Shown: positions 52,893 to 61,555 of the stretch, in pieces
How positions within the stretch are numbered: the first letter of the stretch is position 1
Layout: each line of letters opens with the position of its first letter
Assembly (NCBI GenBank): GCA_044228285.1
Contig: JBGAVD010000005.1
Coordinates: 248,001 to 312,000 of the forward strand
Origin: JBBATK01 sp044228285
Lineage (GTDB): Bacteria; Bacteroidota; Ignavibacteria; Kapaibacteriales; NICIL-2
DNA: 64,000 nt
Direction: 5' to 3'
Program-made: the position numbers and the translations under genes
The notes under the pieces: model-generated
What the model saw: the letters and a program-made list of their open reading frames with translations, nothing else
Told to the model about the DNA's origin: nothing
Database searches by the model: none

Positions 52893-53834
52893 TTACTCAG
52901 TACGTAGTTTCTCTGCAAAATAGGTGTAGGTACGTTGGAGTCCTTCTGCTCGATCAACTTTAGCAGACCAATCGAGAAGTGTGTTTGCTCGTGTGGTATC
53001 TGGCTGGCGTACTTTTGGGTCGTCTTCGGGTAGTGAGCGGAAGACAATTGGACTTTCACTCTTGGTAAGAGCCTTGATTTCCTCTGCCAACTGAAGCATT
53101 GACACTTCATCTGGATTCCCGATGTTAACTGGATCATTCTGTGATGAATGCAGCAGGCGGTATATACCTTCCACAAGATCGCTGACATAACAAACAGATC
53201 GAGTTTGTGAGCCATCACCGAACACCGTCATCTCTTCGCCGCGTATGGCTTGAGTCATGAAAGCGGGTATCGCCCTGCCATCATTCAATCGCATTCGTTC
53301 ACCATAGGTGTTGAAGATCCGAATGATTCGAGTATCTACACCATGATATCGATGATATGCCATCGTCATTGCCTCTGCAAATCTCTTCGCCTCATCGTAC
53401 ACGCCACGAGCTCCGACGGGATTAACATTGCCCCAATAGCTCTCAGGTTGGGGATGAATAAGCGGATCGCCATAGACTTCGCTCGTACTCGCAAGTAAGA
53501 ATCTGGCGTTCTTTGCCTTCGCCAAACCCAAGGCTTTATGTGTACCTAGAGATCCAACTTTTAGCGTTTGAATCGGGTACTTGAGATAGTCAATTGGAGA
53601 TGCTGGCGAGGCAAAGTGAAGGATAGCGTCAACATTGCCATCAACAAAGATGTAATTGGTTACATCGTGATGAACAAATCGAAACTGGGGATTGCCAAGC
53701 AAGTGAGCGATGTTGTCGGTGGAACCAGTAATAAGGTTATCCATACAAACCACTTCATACCCTTCTTTCACAAATCGATCGCACAAATGCGAACCGAGAA
53801 ATCCGGCTCCGCCGGTTATGAGAACACGTGGCAT
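52893..53834 (-). CDS. UDP-glucuronate decarboxylase-like sugar epimerase/dehydratase (SDR)
   Basis: A 313-residue extended short-chain dehydrogenase. The NAD motif TGGAGFLGSHLCDRF is at the start; STSEVYGDPLIHPQPESYWG and the catalytic YDEAK (YxxxK, about residue 150) follow, then RIFNTYGERMRLNDGR. This set is typical of UDP-xylose synthases (UXS), which turn UDP-glucuronate to UDP-xylose, for surface glycans. Related epimerases cannot be excluded. A 149-residue membrane protein is encoded upstream on the same strand. Confidence 0.9.
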   Translation of the reverse strand: MPRVLITGGAGFLGSHLCDRFVKEGYEVVCMDNLITGSTDNIAHLLGNPQFRFVHHDVTNYIFVDGNVDAILHFASPASPIDYLKYPIQTLKVGSLGTHKALGLAKAKNARFLLASTSEVYGDPLIHPQPESYWGNVNPVGARGVYDEAKRFAEAMTMAYHRYHGVDTRIIRIFNTYGERMRLNDGRAIPAFMTQAIRGEEMTVFGDGSQTRSVCYVSDLVEGIYRLLHSSQNDPVNIGNPDEVSMLQLAEEIKALTKSESPIVFRSLPEDDPKVRQPDTTRANTLLDWSAKVDRAEGLQRTYTYFAEKLRTE

Positions 53835-53857
53835 AGTGAACCTTGGTATACGAGTAC

Positions 53858-54307
53858 TTAATCAAAAATCAGATGTAGTTGCATGAAAATGATCCAACTT
53901 GCAACTGCAAAAAACGAATAGACAAAAAGGATTGGAAACCAGCGCGGACCGAGACCACGTTTTACAAACACAGAGAACTTTGGTAACTCAGTACGTGAAT
54001 CAAGCGACGCCCATTCAATATCCGGAATGGTGCAGCGCAAGCGCGCTGCCATTGCAGCAAGGAGTCGCAATCGAAAAACTTCGCGTCGATAGTCATATCC
54101 CCAAAGTGATAGCAGTACCACGTACAGCTGGTACTGATGAAGTCGGAATACGGAATGCTCTTCTGCGTTATGGAAGGGTAGTATGAAGACCAGAATCCAC
54201 ATAACGCCTGCCACAGCGAAGTAAGAGCGAAGGATTCGAGTGAACAAGGTGTGTTCTCGAACAAAACCTGCTTCAAAACTCGGATGAAGATGAAAAGGGG
54301 CCCACAT
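53858..54307 (-). CDS. Small membrane protein, unknown
   Basis: A 149-residue protein I do not recognise. It has three hydrophobic segments (YFAVAGVMWILVFILPF near 30-46, YQLYVVLLSLWGY near 58-70, WFPILFVYSFFAVASWIIFM near 122-142) separated by a basic, Arg-rich cytoplasmic stretch. It lies between the rpsP terminator and the UXS-like gene, 24 bases from the latter, so the two are probably cotranscribed. Confidence 0.6.
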   Translation of the reverse strand: MWAPFHLHPSFEAGFVREHTLFTRILRSYFAVAGVMWILVFILPFHNAEEHSVFRLHQYQLYVVLLSLWGYDYRREVFRLRLLAAMAARLRCTIPDIEWASLDSRTELPKFSVFVKRGLGPRWFPILFVYSFFAVASWIIFMQLHLIFD

Positions 54308-54343
54308 GCACGCACGATCACTCGGTGAAACAGAATATTACAC

Positions 54344-54370
54344 AAAACCCTCGACAAAGTCGAGGGTTTT
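54344..54370. terminator. Terminator after rpsP
   Basis: Perfect 12-bp stem aaaaccctcgac/gtcgagggtttt with loop aaa. Runs on both sides allow use on the minus strand after rpsP. Confidence 0.88.
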
Positions 54371-54405
54371 GATTGACGTACGATGAACATTTACAACACG
54401 AAGAA

Positions 54406-54876
54406 CTATTCTGCTGGAGTTTCTGCAGGTGCTTCTGCTGGAGCTTCTGGAGCAGGTGCTGCTGCAGCTGCTGCCTCAGCATCCTTAGCTGCTTGCTCTG
54501 CCTGAATAGCCTTGAGTTCTTTTTGTTTGCGATTATATTTTTCGCGATGATAACGCTTGATAGTTGCCTCGCGGTGCGCAAGAACCGCAGCTTCAACTTC
54601 TTCAGCTGGCTTACCCTTGCCAAGAAGGTTACGACGGAGCAAAACTCCATCGAAGCTGAGAATTGCACGAACGCGATCAGTTGGCTGAGCACCAACACTT
54701 AGCCAGTGCATAGCACGATCGTGATTGATGTTGGCGGTTGATGGCTGAGTCATCGGATCGAATGTGCCGACTTGTTCGATGTACGCACCATCGCGTTTTT
54801 TGCGACTATCAACTGCAACAATATCGTAGAAGGGTTTTCTGATACGACCCTTACGACGTAAACGGAGCTTAACCAT
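54406..54876 (-). CDS. rpsP: 30S ribosomal protein S16 with Ala/Pro-rich tail
   Basis: A 156-residue S16. The first 85 residues are the ribosomal domain (VKLRLRRKGRIRKPFYDIVA, then SRKKRDGAYIEQVGTFDP and HWLSVGAQPTDRV). The C-terminal third is extended: a basic helix then a low-complexity tail of Ala, Pro and Glu (AAAAAAPAPEAPAEAPAETP). The usual S16 is 80-100 residues. It lies downstream of ffh on the same strand, as in many bacteria. Confidence 0.96.
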   Translation of the reverse strand: MVKLRLRRKGRIRKPFYDIVAVDSRKKRDGAYIEQVGTFDPMTQPSTANINHDRAMHWLSVGAQPTDRVRAILSFDGVLLRRNLLGKGKPAEEVEAAVLAHREATIKRYHREKYNRKQKELKAIQAEQAAKDAEAAAAAAPAPEAPAEAPAETPAE

Positions 54877-55011
54877 GAGTGAACCTTACAAAAAAGTGAT
54901 TAATACGTGAATGATTGAGATTTCGCAACTCAGATGATTTCTCATCTGCTTTTCAGTTGCGTCGGCCTGAATGCCGACACTCTAATCACGAAATCGCAGT
55001 GAGCGACTTCA

Positions 55012-56355
55012 CTAACGACCAAACATGTTCGGGAAACCCATTCCCCCGCCCATCTTTGGCATCTTCATTTTCCCACTTGTCATCTGCTTCATCATTTTCT
55101 GCATGTCTTCAAACTGCTTGATGAGGCGATTGACATCTTGAATACTAGTTCCGCTTCCCTTTGCAATGCGCAAACGTCGCGAACCATTCAAGAGCTTAGG
55201 ATTTGTTCTTTCTTTCTTTGTCATCGAGAAAATGATTGACTCAATCTTGCCAAAAGCATTGTCGTCAATCTGTACATTTCTCATTGCTTTATCCATACCA
55301 GGTATCATACCGAGTAAATCACGGATAGACCCCATCTTACGGATAACATTCAACTGCTCAAGGAAATCCTCGAAGTTGAATTCATTCTTCTTGATCTTAG
55401 CTTCAAGCTTCTCTGCTTCTGTCTCATCAAACTGCAGTTGCGCTCTCTCAACTAACGATACGACGTCACCCATTCCCAAAATACGCGATGCTATACGATC
55501 CGGGAAGAAAGGCTCCAAGGTATCAAGCTTCTCACCGCTACTTACAAACTTGATCGGTTTGCCAACAACATGGCGAATTGAAAGAGCCGCACCACCACGC
55601 GTGTCTCCGTCCATCTTTGTGAGTACAACACCGCTCAGCTCGAGTTTCTCATGAAAGGCTTTTGCAGTATTGACCGCATCTTGACCCGTCATAGAATCAC
55701 AAACAAACAAGACTTCGTGTGGCTTCGTCTGCTCGCGAATATTTGCAACCTCTGCCATCATTGCTTCATCGATGGTCAATCGACCTGCCGTATCGATGAT
55801 CACATAATCACGAGCGAACTTCCGCGCATAAACAAGTGACTCTTTCGCAATATTTACCGGATCAGCCCCATCCATCGTGAATACCGGGATGTTAATGCTC
55901 TCACCAAGTGTCTTCAACTGGTCGATAGCTGCCGGACGATACACATCACATGCTACAAGCAAAGGTTGGCGACCTTTTTTGCGCAACGATGCTGCCAGCT
56001 TTGCACTGAAGGTTGTTTTACCGGATCCCTGCAAACCTGCCACCAGGACAATCGTAGGAGCATGCGATGATTGAATAAGATCACTCTTCTGCGTACCCAT
56101 GATCGAAACCAATTCATCGTGAATGATCTTCACGATAAGTTGGTCCGGCGCTACTCTTGCTTTGATCTCAGTACCTACGGCTTTGGTTTTCACCTGCTCG
56201 ATGAAGTCCCGTACGACGTTAACATGCACGTCAGCCTCTAAAAGCGCCTTGCGGACTTCTTTAAGGGATTCTTCGATGTTGTCTTCGGTGATCTTTGACT
56301 GACCGCGAAAACGCTTAATCGCATCTTCTAAACGTTGCTGGAGATTCTCAAACAT
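55012..56355 (-). CDS. ffh: Ffh, signal recognition particle GTPase
   Basis: A 447-residue SRP54 protein that takes ribosomes making membrane proteins to FtsY. The N domain is followed by the G domain with the P-loop VAGLQGSGKTTFSAKLA (near residue 105), CDVYRPAAIDQL, VIIDTAGRL and TKMDGDTRGGAALS. The C-terminal M domain ends in MPKMGGGMGFPNMFGR. A good promoter candidate lies at 56404-56434. rpsP follows 135 bases later. Confidence 0.97.
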   Translation of the reverse strand: MFENLQQRLEDAIKRFRGQSKITEDNIEESLKEVRKALLEADVHVNVVRDFIEQVKTKAVGTEIKARVAPDQLIVKIIHDELVSIMGTQKSDLIQSSHAPTIVLVAGLQGSGKTTFSAKLAASLRKKGRQPLLVACDVYRPAAIDQLKTLGESINIPVFTMDGADPVNIAKESLVYARKFARDYVIIDTAGRLTIDEAMMAEVANIREQTKPHEVLFVCDSMTGQDAVNTAKAFHEKLELSGVVLTKMDGDTRGGAALSIRHVVGKPIKFVSSGEKLDTLEPFFPDRIASRILGMGDVVSLVERAQLQFDETEAEKLEAKIKKNEFNFEDFLEQLNVIRKMGSIRDLLGMIPGMDKAMRNVQIDDNAFGKIESIIFSMTKKERTNPKLLNGSRRLRIAKGSGTSIQDVNRLIKQFEDMQKMMKQMTSGKMKMPKMGGGMGFPNMFGR

Positions 56356-56403
56356 GAATGCTGCAATTCTGGATTCAGTGGATTCGTAGCTCTAACCGAG
56401 CCA

Positions 56404-56434
56404 CAAAAATAGAAGAAAAAAGCCACACGGACAA
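56404..56434 (-). promoter_or_regulatory. Bacteroidota-type promoter for ffh
   Basis: On the minus strand TTG (56434-56432), 20 bases, TATTTTTG (56411-56404), about 49 bases before the ffh ATG. Matches both elements of the TTG-N19/20-TAnnTTTG pattern. Confidence 0.6.
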
Positions 56435-56555
56435 GGAATCCGTTGATTATCGCCAATGTTAGTAGATTGCACTCGAGGATTTCTCCTCGTTAAAAGGAAA
56501 GATGCTTCAGTCACGAGCATGATCTCTTTTTTGGTCACCTAAGAAAGGAATTGCG

Positions 56556-57407
56556 ATGAAAGTTGGTATTTGTGGTGCTGGAACGATGGGGCGAGGCATT
56601 GCCCTTGCCTGTGTGCAGGCACAGATGGAGTGCATACTCTATGATCTAAACGCTGAAGTATTAGACGCTGGAAGGCAATTTGTTGAAAAACAACTCAATT
56701 CAGCTGTTTCAAAGGGAAAGATGACCGCTGAAAACGCACAGAACGCTCAGAAACTTTTTCATTTTTCCTCCAGCATCGAAGATCTTCGCTCTTGCGAGCT
56801 CGTCGTCGAAGCCATCGTCGAGCAGAAGGTCATAAAAGACACTCTATTTAAAGAACTGGAAGCTACTCTCTCAGATACTGCCATAATAGGTTCCAACACC
56901 TCCTCAATCTCGATCGCCTCATTAGCCTGTGGATTTCGCAGGCCAGACCGTTTCATTGGACTTCACTTCTTCAACCCAGCCCACATAATGAAGCTCGTAG
57001 AGGTCATTTGCGGTCCACGCACAAGTGAAGAAACGCTGCAGAAAACTCTGGGATTTGTGAAAAGCCTTTCAAAGTCCCCAGCTGTCGCGAAGGATGTTCC
57101 AGGGTTCATTGTGAATCGAGTTGCGAGAAATTACTACAACGAGGCACAGCGTATCGTTATGGAATCTGCTGCTGAGATTGCCCAGGTTGATACTATCATG
57201 AAAGCACATGGTTTTAAAATGGGTCCTTTTGAGTTAATGGATCTCATAGGTGTAGATGTCAACCTTGATGTCACAAAATCCATGTATCAGCAGTATTTCT
57301 TTGAACCGCGCTTCCAGCCTTCCCTACTTCAACAACAGTATGTGGATGCTGGGCTCCATGGCCGAAAAACTGGTCGCGGTTTTTACGACTATAGCGAACA
57401 AAAGTAG
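56556..57407 (+). CDS. 3-hydroxybutyryl-CoA dehydrogenase
   Basis: A 283-residue NAD(P)-dependent 3-hydroxyacyl-CoA dehydrogenase. The Rossmann motif GICGAGTMGRGIALACVQA is at the start, then the catalytic HFFNPAHIMKLVEVI (His near residue 140) and FIVNRVARNYYNEA with the dimerisation domain. Length matches the Hbd/PaaH class, acting in beta-oxidation or butyrate-type metabolism. AAAGGA precedes the ATG. The LolC-like permease begins on the next base after the stop. Confidence 0.93.
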   Translation: MKVGICGAGTMGRGIALACVQAQMECILYDLNAEVLDAGRQFVEKQLNSAVSKGKMTAENAQNAQKLFHFSSSIEDLRSCELVVEAIVEQKVIKDTLFKELEATLSDTAIIGSNTSSISIASLACGFRRPDRFIGLHFFNPAHIMKLVEVICGPRTSEETLQKTLGFVKSLSKSPAVAKDVPGFIVNRVARNYYNEAQRIVMESAAEIAQVDTIMKAHGFKMGPFELMDLIGVDVNLDVTKSMYQQYFFEPRFQPSLLQQQYVDAGLHGRKTGRGFYDYSEQK

Positions 57408-58634
57408 ATGACTTGGTTGCAACTTCGTCAACTGTCTAGGCGCTTCAGCACGACAGGTTCTGGCAAGGGATTCTTTTCCTTTTCAAAGGCTGTCGCCTTT
57501 GTGAGTGTGATGCTCGGAAGCATGGCCCTCGTGGTTTCCCTGGCTGTTCTGGGTGGCTTTGAGCAAAGTTTACACAGCCTCGCCTCGCAGTTTTCCTCAC
57601 ACGTTCAACTACATTCTCGATACCTCCACCATATTCAACATGCACAGCAGCGTTGCGATGAGCTCAAGCAAAGCTATTCAGAGATCCGAGCAGCCGTACC
57701 AGTAGTGCAGTTCGAGGGACTTGTGTATCGTCGCGGTCAGACTGAAGGTATCGTTCTAAAATCCGATCTGCCCGAAGAACTCTCTGTCCTTCGCCAAGAA
57801 CGACAGATCGTTGAAGGATCTCAAGCATACTCTGGAGCCATGGCGAGAGAGATACTCCTTGGCAAGAAGCTTGCTCGCAGACTAGCATGCCACACGGGAG
57901 ATACTGTCATCCTAAGCTTCTCGCGAAGTGGTTTATCTGACATACAGAATCTTCAAACCATTCAGTTTAAGGTGCAGGGTGTGTATGAAAGCGGTATGGC
58001 GCAATACGACGATGTCTACGCGTATGCACCACTAGGTTGCTTACAAGCATTATATCATCCTCAAGGTGGCATGGCAACTAGTATCGATGTTTGGCTCTAT
58101 GATGAACTCTCGGCTTCTTCTCTCGGCCGACAGATCGAACAACGCAGCTCTTTTGAACTCGCTGCCATAACAGTGGATGAAATTCACCGTGGAATGTTCG
58201 CGTGGATCGAGCTTCAGAAACGTCCTGTACCAATCGTCTTGGGCTTGATTAGTATTGTTGCCGTGTTCAATATTCTTACAACGCTTCTAATTAGTACTGT
58301 TGAGAAAAGCAGCTCCTATGCCATCCTCCTGAGCTTAGGTATGAAACCCTCGCAACTGCTCAGTATTGTAGCCTGGCAGGGGCTCGTTATCGGTCTATTA
58401 GGTTCTGTAGCGGGCTGTGCAATTGCTCTGAGCTTTTGCTTGCTGCAAGAGCAGTATCATTTGATACACCTTGATGGTGCTATCTATTTCGTTGACACAC
58501 TGCCGGTGCTCGTCAGTCCATGGCACTATCTGGTTGTGCTAGTGGTTAGCAGTATACTGAGCTTGGCTGCAACCTTGATCCCAGGAATGATCGCATCGAG
58601 AATCAGTCCCATAGCCGCCCTTCGCTTTAAATAA
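57408..58634 (+). CDS. LolC/LolE-like ABC transporter permease (FtsX fold)
   Basis: A 408-residue permease with an N-terminal membrane helix (KAVAFVSVMLGSMALVVSLAVLG, about 27-50), a large periplasmic domain and three C-terminal helices (about 285-305, 325-350, 375-395). This matches LolC/E, which extracts lipoproteins from the inner membrane, or other MacB-type exporters. No ATPase (LolD) gene is adjacent. It abuts hbd with no gap, so the genes are cotranscribed but not obviously related. Confidence 0.82.
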   Translation: MTWLQLRQLSRRFSTTGSGKGFFSFSKAVAFVSVMLGSMALVVSLAVLGGFEQSLHSLASQFSSHVQLHSRYLHHIQHAQQRCDELKQSYSEIRAAVPVVQFEGLVYRRGQTEGIVLKSDLPEELSVLRQERQIVEGSQAYSGAMAREILLGKKLARRLACHTGDTVILSFSRSGLSDIQNLQTIQFKVQGVYESGMAQYDDVYAYAPLGCLQALYHPQGGMATSIDVWLYDELSASSLGRQIEQRSSFELAAITVDEIHRGMFAWIELQKRPVPIVLGLISIVAVFNILTTLLISTVEKSSSYAILLSLGMKPSQLLSIVAWQGLVIGLLGSVAGCAIALSFCLLQEQYHLIHLDGAIYFVDTLPVLVSPWHYLVVLVVSSILSLAATLIPGMIASRISPIAALRFK

Positions 58635-58657
58635 TTTCATTCTTTGCTCTAGTACGG

Positions 58658-58688
58658 TTTCTAAGAGACCCCCTACGACTTATTTTTG
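58658..58688 (+). promoter_or_regulatory. Bacteroidota-type promoter for the class I aldolase
   Basis: TTTC (58658-58661), 19 bases, TATTTTTG (58681-58688), 38 bases before the aldolase ATG. The core is perfect and the upstream element differs from TTTG by one base. Confidence 0.6.
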
Positions 58689-58726
58689 CAGATACGATTT
58701 CCTTCAAAAAATCCTCTCGCACGACC

Positions 58727-59791
58727 ATGATTGAGAACATCCGTAAGAGCTTGGGCGACAACGCCGAGTATCTATTAAACCATGTATGCCGCACTATCCC
58801 AAAGGAACAGCTTAGTATCCCATCTTCACAGTTTGTTGATTCCGTCTTTGCTTCTTCAGACCGCAACAATAGAGTGTTGCGAAACCTACAGTGGATTGGA
58901 GATAGCGGACGCTTAGCGGGAACTGGTTACGTCTCCATTTTACCAGTCGATCAAGGCATTGAACATGCTGCAGGCGCTTCCTTCGCAAAGAACCCTATCT
59001 ACTTTGATCCAAAGAACATTGTGGAACTGGCTATCGAAGGCGGATGTAATGCAGTTGCATCTACTTTTGGCGTTCTCGGTCTCTGCTCTCGCAAATACGC
59101 TCATAAGATTCCTTTCGTCGTCAAGATCAATCACAACGAGCTTCTTACGTACCCGAATAAATTTGATCAAGTGTTGTTCGGCACAGTAAAGCAATGCTAT
59201 GAGATGGGTGCTGCGGCAATTGGCGCGACCATCTACTTTGGTTCACCGGAAAGCACACGTCAACTCACAGAGATTGCAAATGCTTTTGCATATGCGCACG
59301 AACTGGGCATGGCCACCATTCTTTGGTGCTACTTGCGGAATCCAGGGTTTAAGAGCGATAAGGATTACCATGTTGCTGCCGACTTGACAGGACAAGCAAA
59401 CCATCTTGGTGTTACAATACAAGCCGACATCATCAAGCAGAAGTTGCCAGAAAACAACGGCGGCTATACCGCACTAAACATGGGTAACTCATCGTATGGC
59501 AAAACAGATAAACTCATCTATTCTAAGTTGAGTTCAGATCACCCAGTTGACCTGTGTCGTTATCAAGTAGCAAACTGCTACATGGGTAAGATCGGCCTCA
59601 TCAATAGCGGTGGAGCTTCTGGTGCTAATGACTTTGAAGAGGCAACCGCCACCGCCGTTGTGAACAAGCGAGCTGGTGGAATGGGACTTATCTCTGGTCG
59701 CAAAGCCTTCCAACGCCCAATGAACGAAGGAGTACAATTATTGAATACCATTCAGGATGTTTATCTCTGCGATGATGTGACCATCGCTTAA
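58727..59791 (+). CDS. fbaB: Fructose-bisphosphate aldolase, class I (FbaB/DhnA type)
   Basis: A 354-residue Schiff-base aldolase of the DhnA family, splitting fructose-1,6-bisphosphate in glycolysis or joining trioses in gluconeogenesis. Clear features are SILPVDQGIEHAAGASFAKN near residue 75, FVVKINHNELLTYP near 128, TIYFGSPESTRQL near 168 and INSGGASGANDFEEATATAVV near 290. There is no zinc-binding class II motif. The ABC exporter gene starts nine bases after its stop. Confidence 0.92.
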   Translation: MIENIRKSLGDNAEYLLNHVCRTIPKEQLSIPSSQFVDSVFASSDRNNRVLRNLQWIGDSGRLAGTGYVSILPVDQGIEHAAGASFAKNPIYFDPKNIVELAIEGGCNAVASTFGVLGLCSRKYAHKIPFVVKINHNELLTYPNKFDQVLFGTVKQCYEMGAAAIGATIYFGSPESTRQLTEIANAFAYAHELGMATILWCYLRNPGFKSDKDYHVAADLTGQANHLGVTIQADIIKQKLPENNGGYTALNMGNSSYGKTDKLIYSKLSSDHPVDLCRYQVANCYMGKIGLINSGGASGANDFEEATATAVVNKRAGGMGLISGRKAFQRPMNEGVQLLNTIQDVYLCDDVTIA

Positions 59792-59799
59792 GGAATCAA

Positions 59800-61545
59800 A
59801 TGACAGACCTTCGGCACTTGGGTGTCTATATCAAGCGGTACCGTACACGAATTCTGCTTGGACTTTTGTTTGTAACTATCTCGAATGCATGTTCGGCTTA
59901 CTATCCGCGCTTGATAGGCGCTACCGTCGACATCTTTCGTTCTCCACAGTTCACGATGTCGGAAGTGTGGCTAAAGATCGGCCAGATTTTGATGTTGACC
60001 GTGGGTAGCGGATTCTTCATGTATCTGACACGAAAAACTATTATCGTGGCATCTCGCAAAGTGGAGTACGACCTACGACGTGATTTTCTGGCTGCGGTTG
60101 AGAAACAAGATCCTAAGTACTTCGCAAAAACACCCACCGGCTCTCTCATGGCTCATGCGACCAATGACATCGCAGCAGTACGTGAGTTCATGGGACCCGC
60201 AATTATGTATTCAGCCAACACCGCAACGACATTTGTCTTTGCGGTGTTTCTGATGCTACGCCTTAACCCTTCAATCACCTTCGTAGCTCTGATCCCTTTA
60301 CCATTCATTGCTCTGTCTACGTTCATTATTGGCAAACGCATACACATTGCCTTTAAGCGCGTACAACACCAATTCGAGGTAGTGACAACTCAGTCGCAAG
60401 AAGTGTTTTCAGGCATCCGCATCATCCGAGCTTTTGTCCAAGAGAAACTGGAGCGCTCCATTTTCAAAGAGCAAAGTCAACGATATGTTGACAACAATTT
60501 GAAACTAGCTCGAACGCAGTCAGCCATGATGCCCGCTATGATGGTATTAGTCGGTTGCTCTCAAGTTCTCGTTCTTAGTTACGGCGGACTCAGCGTTGTT
60601 AATGGAAGTGCAAGTATAGGCGACCTTACTCAGTTTTTTATATACCTCAATCAACTCATTTGGCCAGTTGCTGCTATAGGTTGGGTGACAAACATTGTGC
60701 AACGCGCAGCGGCGTCAACGAGTCGACTGAATCTTATCATGCAACGCAACTCCGAGCTTCCACTTCGTTATGGTACCATGCTTGAAGCAGAACCGACAGT
60801 GAGTTTCAATCATGTTAGTTTTCGCTACGAGCAGAGCGGCCATCTGGTACTCAATGATATTCAGCTCGATGTTCCCTATCGAAGTAGCTTAGGCATTGTT
60901 GGATCTGTGGGAAGTGGCAAGAGCACTCTTGTGAAACTCATTGCGCGTTTGTATGATCCAAGCGATGGAGTGTTAAGAATTGGACAACACGAAGCGCGTG
61001 ACATAGAGCTTAAAGACCTGCGTTCACATATTGGAATGGTTATGCAAGAACCATTCTTGTTCTCAATGAGTATTGCAGAGAATGTACGACTTGCAAAACC
61101 AGACGCTACTATGGACCAGGTTGTGCGTGCGTCAACGGAAGCCCAACTGCACGATGAGATTGTTGGATTTCCGAAGGGCTATGATACACTTATTGGAGAA
61201 CGTGGAATCAGTTTGTCGGGCGGACAGAAACAACGTCTTGCTATTGCTCGTGCGTTAATCCACAAACCTAAGCTTCTCATTTTTGATGATGCCCTGAGTG
61301 CAGTTGATACGGCAACTGAACGTCGTATCGCAAATGCATTGCGCAGCAATGCCAATGAACAAACAATGATCTTTGTTGCACATAGAATCTCGACCGTAAT
61401 GAACTGCGATCAGATCGTCGTCCTTGACAAAGGTCAGATTGTGGAGCGTGGTACCCACCAAGAGCTCCTGCAACTCAACGGTCGGTATGCTGATATGTAT
61501 CAGCGACAGCTCCTAGAACAAGAACTTGCTATTAGCACACTCTAA
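59800..61545 (+). CDS. ABC exporter, fused permease-ATPase (MsbA-like)
   Basis: A 581-residue half-transporter. Six membrane helices occupy residues about 15-310, followed by the ATPase with Walker A GSVGSGKSTLVKL (near 368), the Q loop GMVMQEPFLFS, the signature ISLSGGQKQRLAIARAL (near 470) and Walker B LLIFDDALSAVD. It works as a dimer. Lipid A/LPS flipping is plausible given the envelope genes here, but drug or lipid export by relatives is equally possible. AAGGA lies before the ATG. Confidence 0.9.
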   Translation: MTDLRHLGVYIKRYRTRILLGLLFVTISNACSAYYPRLIGATVDIFRSPQFTMSEVWLKIGQILMLTVGSGFFMYLTRKTIIVASRKVEYDLRRDFLAAVEKQDPKYFAKTPTGSLMAHATNDIAAVREFMGPAIMYSANTATTFVFAVFLMLRLNPSITFVALIPLPFIALSTFIIGKRIHIAFKRVQHQFEVVTTQSQEVFSGIRIIRAFVQEKLERSIFKEQSQRYVDNNLKLARTQSAMMPAMMVLVGCSQVLVLSYGGLSVVNGSASIGDLTQFFIYLNQLIWPVAAIGWVTNIVQRAAASTSRLNLIMQRNSELPLRYGTMLEAEPTVSFNHVSFRYEQSGHLVLNDIQLDVPYRSSLGIVGSVGSGKSTLVKLIARLYDPSDGVLRIGQHEARDIELKDLRSHIGMVMQEPFLFSMSIAENVRLAKPDATMDQVVRASTEAQLHDEIVGFPKGYDTLIGERGISLSGGQKQRLAIARALIHKPKLLIFDDALSAVDTATERRIANALRSNANEQTMIFVAHRISTVMNCDQIVVLDKGQIVERGTHQELLQLNGRYADMYQRQLLEQELAISTL

Positions 61546-61555
61546 ACGAACAGAC

